A stretch of 64,000 bases of DNA, taken from assembly GCF_001665575.1 (NCBI RefSeq), contig NZ_LZSU01000023.1:1-64000 (forward strand), written 5' to 3'. This document shows, piece after piece, positions 10,046-18,302 of the stretch; the first letter of the stretch is position 1; each line of letters begins with the position of its first letter. Made by a program: the position numbers and the translations under genes. This DNA comes from Mycobacterium sp. 852013-51886_SCH5428379 (lineage in GTDB: Bacteria > Actinomycetota > Actinomycetes > Mycobacteriales > Mycobacteriaceae). The notes under the pieces were generated by a model. The model had not been told where the DNA came from. It was given only the letters and a program-made list of their open reading frames with translations, and did no database searches.

Positions 10046-11430
10046 CACGGAGACGACCCGTCGCGGTCGGTGATCACCGCGGCCACCCGGTTGACGACGT
10101 CCGCGACCTCCTCGGTGGTCCGCGCTTCGACGTTCAGGCGCAGCAGCGGTTCGGTATTCGAGGTGCGCAGATTGAACCAGCAGCCCTCGCCGAGGTCGAC
10201 GGTCACCCCGTCGAGGTGGTCGATCGACTGGATACCGCTGCCGAACGACGTCAGCACCGCCTCGACGCAGGCCGACGCATCGCTGACGGTGAAGTTGATC
10301 TCCCCTGACGCCTCGTACCGGTCGTAGTCGGCCATCAGCTCCGACAGCGGACGGTCCTGTTCGCCGAGCGCGGCCAGGACGTGCAGGGCGGCGAGCATCC
10401 CGGAGTCCGCACCCCAGAAGTCGCGGAAGTAGTAGTGCGCGGAGTGTTCGCCGCCGAAGATCGCCCCGGTCTCGGCCATCAACCCCTTGATGTAGGAGTG
10501 ACCGACCCGCGAGCGCACCGGGGTGCCGCCGCGTTCGGTGACCAGTTCGGGCACCGCACGGGAGGTGATGAGGTTGTGAATCACCGTGGCGCCGATCTCG
10601 CGCTGCAGCTCGCGGGCGGCGACCAGCGCCGTCACCGCGGACGGCGACACCGGCCTGCCGCGTTCGTCGACGACGAAGCAGCGGTCTGCGTCGCCGTCGA
10701 AGGCCAACCCGATATCGGCTCGGGTCTCGAGCACGAATTCCTGCAGATCCACCAGGTTGGCGGGGTCGAGCGGGTTGGCCTCGTGGTTGGGGAACGTGCC
10801 GTCGAGTTCGAAGTACAGCGGCGACAGGTCCACCGCGGCGATCGGCCCGAGCACGGCGGGGGCGGTGTGGCCGGCCATCCCGTTGCCGGCGTCGACGGCG
10901 ACCCGCAGCGGACGCAGCTCGGCCAGATCGACCAGCGAGCGCAGGAAGTCGCCGTAGTCGGCCAGCACGTCGCGGTCGGAGACGGTGCCGCGGGGTCCGT
11001 CGTGCGCGGGTACGCCCGTGGTCACCTCCGCCGCGATCTGCGCCAGACCCGTATCGCGGCCCACCGGCTTCGCGCCGGCCCGGCACAGCTTGATGCCGTT
11101 GTACGCGGCGGGATTGTGGCTGGCGGTGAACATCGCGCCGGGGCAGTCGAGCAGTCCGGACGCGAAATAGAGTTGATCGGTGGAGGCGAGTCCGATCCGC
11201 ACGACGTCGAGGCCCTGGGCCATGACCCCCTCGGCGAACGCCTCGGCCAGCGCAGGCGAACTCGCCCGCATGTCGTAGCCGATGACCACCTGCCGCGCAC
11301 CGTCGCCGACCAGGCGCGCGAAGGCCCCGCCCACGTCGGCTACGAACTGCTCGTCGAGTTCCTCGCCGACGAGACCGCGGACGTCGTACGCCTTGATGAC
11401 GCGATCCACCGTCGCAGCCGGCCGAGACAT
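10045..11430 (-). CDS. manB: phosphomannomutase/phosphoglucomutase
   Basis: A 461-residue alpha-D-phosphohexomutase that converts mannose-6-phosphate to mannose-1-phosphate, the step before GDP-mannose. All four functional loops are visible: the catalytic phosphoserine loop TASHNP, the metal loop DGDADR, the sugar-binding loop GGEHSAHYYF and the C-terminal phosphate-binding SNTEPLLRLN. Length is normal for the family. It is the first gene of the manB-SIS-manA operon on the minus strand, equivalent to Rv3257c. The ATG at 11430 is the start of the conserved N-terminal segment IKAYDVRG. Confidence 0.97.
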   Translation of the reverse strand: MSRPAATVDRVIKAYDVRGLVGEELDEQFVADVGGAFARLVGDGARQVVIGYDMRASSPALAEAFAEGVMAQGLDVVRIGLASTDQLYFASGLLDCPGAMFTASHNPAAYNGIKLCRAGAKPVGRDTGLAQIAAEVTTGVPAHDGPRGTVSDRDVLADYGDFLRSLVDLAELRPLRVAVDAGNGMAGHTAPAVLGPIAAVDLSPLYFELDGTFPNHEANPLDPANLVDLQEFVLETRADIGLAFDGDADRCFVVDERGRPVSPSAVTALVAARELQREIGATVIHNLITSRAVPELVTERGGTPVRSRVGHSYIKGLMAETGAIFGGEHSAHYYFRDFWGADSGMLAALHVLAALGEQDRPLSELMADYDRYEASGEINFTVSDASACVEAVLTSFGSGIQSIDHLDGVTVDLGEGCWFNLRTSNTEPLLRLNVEARTTEEVADVVNRVAAVITDRDGSSP

Positions 11431-11514
11431 AGGACTCCTAGGTCGAGGAGAAACGTTGCCGCCAGCCTAGTCGCCGCAGCATCGGCCGGCCTCGACAGTC
11501 AGTGTCCGACCGGG

Positions 11515-11946
11515 TCACTCACTCGGATCGGGCAGGACGCGCAGGTGCCCGCGGCGCCGGCCGCTGGCCTCGGGTCGGCGCGCCTGCGCCTGTGCCGTGA
11601 CGAGGGTGCCGCCGGCGGTGCCGGCCCCGGCGCCTGCCGGATCGGAGAATCCGGCCACCACACCGCCGTTCTGCGCGGGTTGACGGCCTTCGCGCACGGC
11701 GTCGGCCAGCGCGACCAGGTCGTCATCGTCGGGGTGCGTCGGCAGCGGACCGGCGTGCCGCACCAGTTCCCAGCCCCGGGGTGCGGTGATGCGGCTGGCG
11801 TGGCCGACGCAGAGGTCCCAGGAGTGCGGCTCGGAGACGATGGCCAGCGGACCGACGACAGCGGTGGAATCGGAGTAGACGAACGTCAGCGTCGCCACCG
11901 CATAGTGGGGGCACCCGGGCCGGCAGCAGCGACGGGGAACATTCAC
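11515..11946 (-). CDS. DUF3499 family protein (Rv3258c-like)
   Basis: A 143-residue conserved actinobacterial protein. The N-terminus has the family's cysteine pattern (RRCCRPGCPHYAVATLTFVY, then DLCVGHA), suggesting a small zinc-binding fold. The C-terminal third is low-complexity, rich in Gly, Ala and Arg. I chose the GTG at 11946 (VNVPRRCCRP...) because conservation starts here. It lies 84 bp upstream of manB in the same direction and is divergent from the metallopeptidase-like gene. No function is known to me. Confidence 0.85.
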   Translation of the reverse strand: MNVPRRCCRPGCPHYAVATLTFVYSDSTAVVGPLAIVSEPHSWDLCVGHASRITAPRGWELVRHAGPLPTHPDDDDLVALADAVREGRQPAQNGGVVAGFSDPAGAGAGTAGGTLVTAQAQARRPEASGRRRGHLRVLPDPSE

Positions 11947-12036
11947 GAACGGAAGGCTATCGCGGGACAAACTCCCCGCGGCGCCGGACACGCGCACCGG
12001 CGGGCCGGCCGATAGCCAACCGTTACGATCTGGTCC

Positions 12037-12501
12037 GTGTCCGAGCGCAGCCGCTGGAGTTCGCGACGCGGTCGCGGGATGCGCGGTCCGCTGCTACCGC
12101 CGACGGTGCCGGGCTGGCGCAGCCGCGCCGAACGTTTCGACATGGCGGTGCTCGAGGCCTACGAACCGATCGAGCGCCGATGGCAGGACCGCGTCTCGAC
12201 ACTGGATGTCGCCGTCGACGAGATCCCGCGGATGGCGCCGAAGGATCCGGAGAGCGTGCAGTGGCCGCCGGAGGTGGTCGCCGACGGGCCGATCGCCTTG
12301 GCCCGGCTGATCCCGGCTGGGGTGGATGTCCGCGGAAACTCCACGCGGGCGAGAATCGTGTTGTTCAGGAGGCCGATCGAGCGCCGGGCGAAGGACTCCG
12401 ACGAACTCGCGGATCTGTTACATGAGGTGCTGGTCGCTCAAGTCGCCACATATCTGGGCGTCGAGCCCTCGGTCATCGACCCGACGATCGACGACGAGTG
12501 A
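12037..12501 (+). CDS. zincin-like metallopeptidase-family protein (Rv3259-like)
   Basis: A 154-residue protein of the small bacterial metallopeptidase (possible zincin) family, starting at a GTG. Active family members carry HExxH; here the equivalent helix reads LHEVLVAQVATYLG, so the second histidine of the zinc motif is missing. It is therefore probably catalytically inactive as a zinc protease. Proteins at this locus in mycobacteria share this degenerate form as far as I recall. It is divergent from the DUF3499 gene and convergent with whiB2. Function unknown. Confidence 0.8.
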   Translation: MSERSRWSSRRGRGMRGPLLPPTVPGWRSRAERFDMAVLEAYEPIERRWQDRVSTLDVAVDEIPRMAPKDPESVQWPPEVVADGPIALARLIPAGVDVRGNSTRARIVLFRRPIERRAKDSDELADLLHEVLVAQVATYLGVEPSVIDPTIDDE

Positions 12502-12572
12502 CCTAGCGGGGCAGGCGCCGGGGCGCCCGCGGGGTACTAACTGTTGGGTCAAGTGGGAGCCGTGGGATCCCG

Positions 12573-12977
12573 TCAGATGATGCCGCGTTTGAGGCGACGG
12601 CGCTCGCGCTCCGAGAGCCCGCCCCAGATGCCGAAGCGCTCATCGTGGGCCAGCGCGTAGTCGAGGCATTCGTCACGGACCTCGCAGCCCATGCAGATCC
12701 GCTTCGCCTCGCGGGTCGAGCCGCCCTTCTCGGGGAAGAACGCCTCGGGATCGGTCTGGGCGCACAGTGCGCGCTCCTGCCAGAGATCCGCGTCCGCGTC
12801 GTCCTCGGTGATTGCCGGGTCGAACTCGACCCGGTCCGGGACCACGCTCAGTTGCGGCCGTCCCATCGGACTGACCGGCGCAGGCTGCGCGCCGGTGTAC
12901 GGCGTGCTGCCGTACGAGCCGAGCATCCGGTTGTCAAACCGGACGACTCGATCGAAATCGCTTGGCTCAAAAGACAT
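12573..12977 (-). CDS. whiB2: WhiB2 iron-sulfur regulator of septation
   Basis: A 134-residue WhiB-family protein (WhmD in M. smegmatis), essential for septum formation and division in mycobacteria. The four cluster-binding cysteines (ALC, ICMGC, ECL) ligate a [4Fe-4S] cluster, followed by the GIWGGLSERER turn and the basic RRRLKRG DNA-binding tail. A long acidic N-terminal extension is typical of WhiB2. The ATG at 12977 is preceded by AGGAGGGCGGGG. It stands alone with about 300 bp of upstream regulatory DNA, equivalent to Rv3260c. Confidence 0.96.
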   Translation of the reverse strand: MSFEPSDFDRVVRFDNRMLGSYGSTPYTGAQPAPVSPMGRPQLSVVPDRVEFDPAITEDDADADLWQERALCAQTDPEAFFPEKGGSTREAKRICMGCEVRDECLDYALAHDERFGIWGGLSERERRRLKRGII

Positions 12978-13049
12978 TTCCCCGCCCTCCTGATGTTGTG
13001 TCGTCGTTCCACTGCTGGTCCCGCGCATAACTCACGCGACCGATTCAAT

Positions 13050-13065
13050 TCGAACAAGTGATCGA
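13050..13065. promoter_or_regulatory. LexA-like site upstream of whiB2
   Basis: TCGAACAAGTGATCGA matches the mycobacterial SOS box (TCGAAC-N4-GTTCGA) except for one base in the right half. It lies 73 bp upstream of the whiB2 start. Binding by LexA is a guess from the match alone. Confidence 0.35.
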
Positions 13066-13114
13066 ATCTCGGTCTGCGACACCAGCTTCGGGAGGCGTAC
13101 CGGGAATGACACTG

Positions 13115-13156
13115 GTGTGATTACACACGCGTTAGCTGCCCGGGTCAAGCGCTTGA
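13115..13156. promoter_or_regulatory. palindromes in whiB2-fbiA intergenic region
   Basis: The 307-bp gap between whiB2 and fbiA (12978-13284) contains no gene. It holds an inverted repeat GTGTG-ATTA-CACAC (13115-13128) and a perfect 12-bp palindrome TCAAGCGCTTGA (13145-13156). These are plausible regulator sites for the divergent promoters. Neither has CRP spacing. I cannot name the regulators. Confidence 0.4.
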
Positions 13157-13284
13157 ACAGGAATTCATACCACCTCGTGATAAAGATGCGGCGCGTCGGA
13201 AATCCCGGCGTGTCCGGCTCGTGACCACCGCGAGCGGTGGAGGGGTGCTGCCGCACTTTCGGCGACCGCCTAGTGTCGGTCGCT

Positions 13285-14280
13285 GTGAAGGTCACGGTCT
13301 TGGTCGGCGGCGTGGGTGGCGCCCGCTTTCTGCTCGGCGTCCAGCACCTGCTCGGACTCGGCCAGTTCGCGCCGCAGGACGCCGCCGACACCGCGGAACA
13401 CGAGCTGACCGCGGTGGTCAACGTCGGCGACGACGCCTGGATGTTCGGCGTCCGGATCTGCCCGGACCTGGACACCTGCATGTACACCCTCGGCGGCGGT
13501 ATCGACCCGGAGCGCGGTTGGGGTCATCGCAACGAAACCTGGCACGCCAAGGAGGAACTCGCCGCCTACGGCGTACAGCCCGACTGGTTCGGCCTGGGCG
13601 ACCGCGACCTGGCCACCCATTTGGTGCGCAGCCAGATGCTGCGCGCCGGCTATCCCCTGTCCCAGGTGACCGAGGCGCTCTGCGCCCGGTGGTCGCCGGG
13701 TGCGCGGCTGCTGCCCGTCACCGACGACCGCAGCGAGACCCACGTCGTCATCACCGATCCCGACACCGACGATCGGGGCGCCATCCACTTCCAGGAGTGG
13801 TGGGTGCGACACCGGGCGAAGGTGCCGACCCACAGCTTCGCGTTCGTCGGCGCCGACAAGGCGACGACGGCCCCCGGTGTCCTCGACGCCATCGGCGGGG
13901 CGGACGCCGTACTGCTGGCGCCGTCGAACCCCGTCGTCAGCATCGGCGCCATCCTGGCTGTCCCCGGTATCCGCGGTGCGCTGCGCTCCACCTCGGCGCC
14001 GGTGATCGGCTACTCCCCCATCGTCGCCGGAAAACCGTTGCGCGGCATGGCCGACGAATGCCTGTCGGTCATCGGCGTCGAGAGCACCTCCGAAGCAGTG
14101 GGTCGCCACTACGGCGCCCGGTCGAGCACCGGGATCCTGGACGGGTGGCTGGTGCACGACGGTGACGACGCGACGATCGACGGCGTGGACGTCCGTGCGG
14201 CACCGCTGTTGATGACCGATCCGGCGGCGACGGCACAGATGGTGCGCGCGGGACTGGACGTGGCCGGGGTGCGGCCGTGA
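13285..14280 (+). CDS. fbiA: F420 synthesis transferase FbiA (CofD family)
   Basis: A 331-residue CofD-family enzyme that joins the redox chromophore Fo to a C3-phosphate moiety, donated in mycobacteria by the phosphoenolpyruvate-derived guanylyl compound, to give dehydro-F420-0. The N-terminal motif [16 protein letters not shown] is diagnostic, followed by [12 protein letters not shown], a Fo-site region ATHLVR, and [20 protein letters not shown] chose the GTG at 13285 because it aligns with the M. tuberculosis FbiA N-terminus. It overlaps fbiB by GTGA, so the two F420 genes form an operon. Confidence 0.97.
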   Translation: MKVTVLVGGVGGARFLLGVQHLLGLGQFAPQDAADTAEHELTAVVNVGDDAWMFGVRICPDLDTCMYTLGGGIDPERGWGHRNETWHAKEELAAYGVQPDWFGLGDRDLATHLVRSQMLRAGYPLSQVTEALCARWSPGARLLPVTDDRSETHVVITDPDTDDRGAIHFQEWWVRHRAKVPTHSFAFVGADKATTAPGVLDAIGGADAVLLAPSNPVVSIGAILAVPGIRGALRSTSAPVIGYSPIVAGKPLRGMADECLSVIGVESTSEAVGRHYGARSSTGILDGWLVHDGDDATIDGVDVRAAPLLMTDPAATAQMVRAGLDVAGVRP

Positions 14281-15680
14281 CCGAGTCCGGCGCCGGGCCG
14301 ATCGAGCACGACACCGGGCCTATCGAGCACGGCACCAGCCACATCGAACACGGTGCGGCCGGGACGATCGAACTGCTGCCCGTCCCAGGTCTGCCGGAGT
14401 TCCGTCCCGGCGACGACCTCGCCGCCGCGCTCGCCGCGGCCGCGCCCTGGCTGCGCGACGGCGACATCGTGGTGGTCACCAGCAAGGTGGTGTCCAAATG
14501 CGAGGGCCGCATCGTCACCGCGCCGACAGATCCCGATGAGCGGGACGCGTTGCGGCGCAAACTCATCGATGCCGAGGCGGTCCGGGTGCTGGCCCGCAAG
14601 GGGCGCACCCTCATCACCGAGAACGCCATCGGACTGATCCAGGCCGCCGCCGGTGTCGATGGATCCAACGTCGACACGACCGAACTCGCGCTGCTTCCGG
14701 TCGATCCCGACGGAAGTGCGGCGCGGGTGCGCTCGGGACTGGCCGAGCGGCTGGGCGTCACCGTGGGTGTCGTCATCACCGACACCATGGGCCGCGCCTG
14801 GCGTAACGGTCAGATCGACGCCGCGATCGGCTCGGCCGGCCTCTCGGTGCTGTACGGCTACGCCGGCGCACAGGACAGGCACGGCAACGAACTCGTGGTG
14901 ACCGAGGTGGCGGTCGCCGACGAGATCGCCGCGGCCGCCGATCTGGTCAAGGGCAAGCTCACCGGCATTCCGGTGGCCGTGGTGCGCGGACTCCCGTTGC
15001 CGGACAACGGTTCCACCGCACGCGACCTTCTGCGCTCCGGCGAGGACGACCTGTTCTGGCTCGGCACCGAGGAGTCGATCGCCCGGGGCAGGCGCGAAGC
15101 TCAACTGCTCCGGCGGTCGATCCGCACGTTCGCCCCCGAACCCGTACCCGCCGATCTGATCGAGGGTGCGGTCGCCGAGGCGCTGACCGCCCCGGCACCG
15201 CATCACACCCGTCCGGTGCGCTTCGTCTGGGTGCAGGACCGGGCCGTCCGCCAACGCACGCTGGACCGGATGAAGGACCGCTGGCGCGCCGACCTCACCG
15301 GCGACGGCCGCCCCGCCGATGCCGTCGAGCGTCGCGTCGAGCGCGGCCAAATCCTCTACGACGCACCGGAACTCGTGATCCCGTTCCTGGTCGCCGACGG
15401 CGCGCACGACTATCCCGACGCCGCCCGCACGGCGGCCGAGCGCACGATGTTCACGGTCGCCGGCGGTGCGGCCGTGCAGGCGCTGCTGGTGGCGTTGGCG
15501 GTACGGGGGGTCGGAAGTTGTTGGATCGGGTCGACGATCTTCGCCGCCGATGTCGTGCGCGACGAACTGGATCTGCCCGCCGACTGGGAACCGCTGGGCG
15601 CCGTGGCGGTCGGCTATCCGCCGGACCCGGTGACGCCACGCGAACCCGGTCCCACCGACGGGCTGCTGGTCCGGCGGTGA
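14277..15680 (+). CDS. fbiB: bifunctional F420 gamma-glutamyl ligase/dehydro-F420 reductase FbiB
   Basis: A 467-residue two-domain protein. The N-terminal CofE domain (about 30-255) adds glutamates to F420-0, shown by [14 protein letters not shown] and [12 protein letters not shown]. The C-terminal nitroreductase-fold domain (about 270-460) reduces dehydro-F420-0. The GTG start overlaps the fbiA stop. The N-terminus is about 19 residues longer than in M. tuberculosis and consists of a 21-bp tandem repeat (three units, 14295-14357) encoding a repeated IEH heptad; this extension is odd and probably unstructured. Confidence 0.96.
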   Translation: MTESGAGPIEHDTGPIEHGTSHIEHGAAGTIELLPVPGLPEFRPGDDLAAALAAAAPWLRDGDIVVVTSKVVSKCEGRIVTAPTDPDERDALRRKLIDAEAVRVLARKGRTLITENAIGLIQAAAGVDGSNVDTTELALLPVDPDGSAARVRSGLAERLGVTVGVVITDTMGRAWRNGQIDAAIGSAGLSVLYGYAGAQDRHGNELVVTEVAVADEIAAAADLVKGKLTGIPVAVVRGLPLPDNGSTARDLLRSGEDDLFWLGTEESIARGRREAQLLRRSIRTFAPEPVPADLIEGAVAEALTAPAPHHTRPVRFVWVQDRAVRQRTLDRMKDRWRADLTGDGRPADAVERRVERGQILYDAPELVIPFLVADGAHDYPDAARTAAERTMFTVAGGAAVQALLVALAVRGVGSCWIGSTIFAADVVRDELDLPADWEPLGAVAVGYPPDPVTPREPGPTDGLLVRR

Positions 15681-16255
15681 GCCTGCACGCGTCGGCCGTG
15701 GCCCTGCTGGGTGACTGGGCGGCGCCCGATCCGGCGCAGGATGCGCTGCGGCACGCCGTGCTGTCGTTCCTCGCCGCGCGACCCGACGGCTGCCTGCGCA
15801 GCTGCGTGCCGGGCCACATCACCGCATCCGCACTGGTGCTCGACCACACCGGCCGGCGGGCGGTGCTGACGCTGCATCCGCGGGTGGGGCGGTGGCTGCA
15901 GCTCGGCGGGCACTGCGAGACCGGCGACGCCGACGTCGTCGCCGCCGCGCTCCGTGAGGCCACCGAGGAGTCGGGCATCGCGGGCCTGTGGGTCGACCCC
16001 GTGCCCGCCGCGCTGCACGTGCACCCGATCACGTGCTCCCTCGGGGTGCCGACGCGCCACCTCGACATCCAGTTCGTCGTCCATGCTCCGCCGGACGCGC
16101 GGATCGCCCGCTCCGACGAATCCACCGACCTGCGCTGGTGGCCGCTGGATGCGCTGCCGGCGGACACCGATTTCGGCCTGCGCCAACTGGTGGCCGCGGC
16201 GCTCCGCCGCAATCGGACTCCCGCGGCGCGACGTCGTCAGATGTCGGTGGAGTAG
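15677..16255 (+). CDS. Nudix hydrolase
   Basis: A 192-residue Nudix protein. The Nudix box appears as GGHCETGD...[11 protein letters not shown] (about residues 78-100), a variant spacing seen in part of the family with the REATEESG core intact. Such enzymes hydrolyse nucleoside diphosphates linked to another moiety; substrate here is unknown. The GTG at 15677 overlaps the fbiB stop codon by four bases, so it is the third gene of the fbiA-fbiB operon, possibly a housecleaning or F420-related function. Its 3' end overlaps the convergent guanylyltransferase gene by 19 bp. Confidence 0.88.
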   Translation: MSLHASAVALLGDWAAPDPAQDALRHAVLSFLAARPDGCLRSCVPGHITASALVLDHTGRRAVLTLHPRVGRWLQLGGHCETGDADVVAAALREATEESGIAGLWVDPVPAALHVHPITCSLGVPTRHLDIQFVVHAPPDARIARSDESTDLRWWPLDALPADTDFGLRQLVAAALRRNRTPAARRRQMSVE

Positions 16256-17316
16256 CGGATTCCGCCGTCCGGAATCACCACGCCCGGCCACACGCGGGCG
16301 CCGCGCAACAGCTCGCAGCGGGCGCCGATGTCGGCGCCGTCGCCGATCACCGCATCCCGGATCAGCGCCCGTGGACCGATGCGGGCACCGAAGCCGATGA
16401 TGGACCGCTCGATGACGGCGCCGGCGGCGACGGTCGCCCCGTCGAAGATGACCGCACCGTCGAGGCGCGCGCCCGCGCCGATCTCGGCGCCCCGGCCGAC
16501 CACCGTGCCGCCGATGAGCAGCGCACCGGGTGCCACCCCCGCACCGTCGTGGACCAGGGATTCACCGCGGTGGCCGGGAAGTGCCGGCGACGGGGCGATC
16601 CCGCGCACCAGATCGGCCGATCCGCGGACGAAGTCCTCGGGGGTGCCCATATCGCGCCAGTACGTGGCGTCGACGTAGCCGCACACCCGCAGCCCGTCCG
16701 ACAGCAGACCGGGGAACACCTCCCGCTCCACCGACACCGGGCGGTCGCGCGGGATGCGGTCGATGACCGACCTCTTGAAGACGTAGCAACCGGCGTTGAT
16801 CTGATCGGTCGGCGGATCCTGGGTCTTCTCCAGGAACGCGGTGACCACACCGTCGCTGTCGGTCGGCACGCAGCCGAAGGCGCGCGGATCCCCGACCCGG
16901 ACCAGATGCAGCGTGACGTCGGCGTCCTTGCTCGCGTGGGTTTCCAGCAGCGCACCGAGATCGCAGCCCGAGAGCACGTCGCCGTTGAAGACCATCACCG
17001 TGTCGTGGCGCAGCTTCTCGGAGACGTTGGCGATACCGCCGCCGGTGCCCATCGGTTCGGGTTCGAAGACGTACTCGATCTCCAAGCCGAGCTTCGAGCC
17101 GTCACCGAATGCCGCCTCGAAGACATCCGCCTTGTAGGAGGTGCCGAGGATCACGTGTTTGACGCCCGCCGCGGCGATGCGCGAGAGCAGATGGGTCAGA
17201 AAAGCCAGCCCCGCGGTCGGCAGCATCGGCTTGGGCGCAGACAGGGTGAGCGGTCGCAGCCGGGTGCCCTGACCGCCCACCAGGACGACCGCGTCGACCT
17301 CCGCCGGATTGACCAT
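16237..17316 (-). CDS. manC: mannose-1-phosphate guanylyltransferase
   Basis: GDP-mannose pyrophosphorylase, 359 residues (M. tuberculosis Rv3264c, there named manB). The N-terminal nucleotidyltransferase domain has the signature VVLVGGQGTRLRPLT, KPMLP and the metal site VFNGDVLSG. The C-terminal third is a left-handed hexapeptide beta-helix (GGTVVGRGAEIGAGARLDGAVIFDG and so on). Two starts are possible. The ATG at 17322 overlaps the wbbL stop; the ATG at 17316 has a GAGGGGG box at proper distance and matches the known length, so I chose it. The product feeds PIM, LM and LAM synthesis. Confidence 0.95.
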   Translation of the reverse strand: MVNPAEVDAVVLVGGQGTRLRPLTLSAPKPMLPTAGLAFLTHLLSRIAAAGVKHVILGTSYKADVFEAAFGDGSKLGLEIEYVFEPEPMGTGGGIANVSEKLRHDTVMVFNGDVLSGCDLGALLETHASKDADVTLHLVRVGDPRAFGCVPTDSDGVVTAFLEKTQDPPTDQINAGCYVFKRSVIDRIPRDRPVSVEREVFPGLLSDGLRVCGYVDATYWRDMGTPEDFVRGSADLVRGIAPSPALPGHRGESLVHDGAGVAPGALLIGGTVVGRGAEIGAGARLDGAVIFDGATVAAGAVIERSIIGFGARIGPRALIRDAVIGDGADIGARCELLRGARVWPGVVIPDGGIRYSTDI

Positions 17317-17318
17317 GC

Positions 17319-18212
17319 TCATCCCCCTCGCTCCGATTTCCGGCCAGCTTTCCAGATCACCGCCTTTGCACGCGCGGAGAGCGCGACTTTGATCGCCCCC
17401 CGCAGAGGTGCCTGCCACCGGCGCGGATAGCGGTCGGATAGATAGGTATAGGTACTGACGTGATGGGCGGCGAGGTTGCGGGCCGGGTCCCGCCCGGTCG
17501 AGTGGCCTTTCAGGTGCAGGATCTCCGCCGACGGCACGTAGACGTTCAGCCAGCCCGCCGCACCGAGACGGTCACCGAGGTCGACGTCCTCCATGTACAT
17601 GAAGTAGCGCTCGTCGAATCCGCCGATCTGGTCGAACGCCGCCCGGCGCAGCAGCAGACAGCTGCCCGACAACCAGCCGACGGGCCGTTCGCTGGGATCC
17701 TCCCGGTCCTGCCGGTAGGCCGTGGTCCACGGATTCGTCTTCCAGAACGGCCCCACCACCGCGTGCATCCCGCCGCGTACCAGGCTGGGCAGATGCCGCG
17801 CCGACGGATACACCGCGCCGTCCGGATCGCGGACCAGGGGGCCCAGCGCACCGGCCTGCGGCCAGCGGCCTGCGGCCTCGAGCAGCGCGTCGATGGAATT
17901 CGGCCCCCACTGCACATCCGGGTTCGCGACCACGATGAACTCGGGATCGACGGCGACACCCTCCAGATTCCGTTCGACCGAGGCGACGGCGCGGTTGACC
18001 GCGCTGCCGTACCCGAGGTTTCCGCCGGTGCGCACCAGCCGGGTGTTGGGATAACGCTCCAACGCCTCTTCGGGCGCGCCGTCGGTCGAGCCGTTGTCGG
18101 CCATCACGACGGTGACCGGACGGTCGGTGGCGTGGGCCAGCGAGGCGAGGAAGCGGTCGAGGTGCCCACCCGGTGAGTAGGTGACCGTCACTACGACCAG
18201 TTCGTCACTCAC
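17319..18212 (-). CDS. wbbL: arabinogalactan linker rhamnosyltransferase
   Basis: A GT2 glycosyltransferase of 297 residues that adds L-rhamnose from dTDP-rhamnose to decaprenyl-PP-GlcNAc, making the linker between peptidoglycan and arabinogalactan; essential in mycobacteria. Family motifs include VVMADNGSTDG, VVANPDVQW, the acceptor loop GWLSGSCLLLRR and FDERYFMYMEDVDL. The start is a GTG at 18212. It is followed immediately by the guanylyltransferase. In M. tuberculosis rmlD precedes wbbL; here rmlD is absent and the LCP gene begins 90 bp away on the other strand. Confidence 0.95.
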   Translation of the reverse strand: MSDELVVVTVTYSPGGHLDRFLASLAHATDRPVTVVMADNGSTDGAPEEALERYPNTRLVRTGGNLGYGSAVNRAVASVERNLEGVAVDPEFIVVANPDVQWGPNSIDALLEAAGRWPQAGALGPLVRDPDGAVYPSARHLPSLVRGGMHAVVGPFWKTNPWTTAYRQDREDPSERPVGWLSGSCLLLRRAAFDQIGGFDERYFMYMEDVDLGDRLGAAGWLNVYVPSAEILHLKGHSTGRDPARNLAAHHVSTYTYLSDRYPRRWQAPLRGAIKVALSARAKAVIWKAGRKSERGG

Positions 18213-18302
18213 GGCGTAGAGGGTACAGCGAGCCGGAGATCCGGCCTGCCACGCCGGGGATCGCTACCCGGCGTCCGAGCGACTCGCAAGTAACCTGGGC
18301 TG

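Noticed and set aside
8939..11086. 715-codon frame suggesting a SIS-mutase fusion
   Set aside because: The upstream part is out-of-frame antisense-like sequence of manB; the real gene starts at 10045 with a TGATG overlap.
13115..13128. CRP site near whiB2
   Set aside because: The arms GTGTG and CACAC are only 4 bp apart; CRP sites need a longer spacer.
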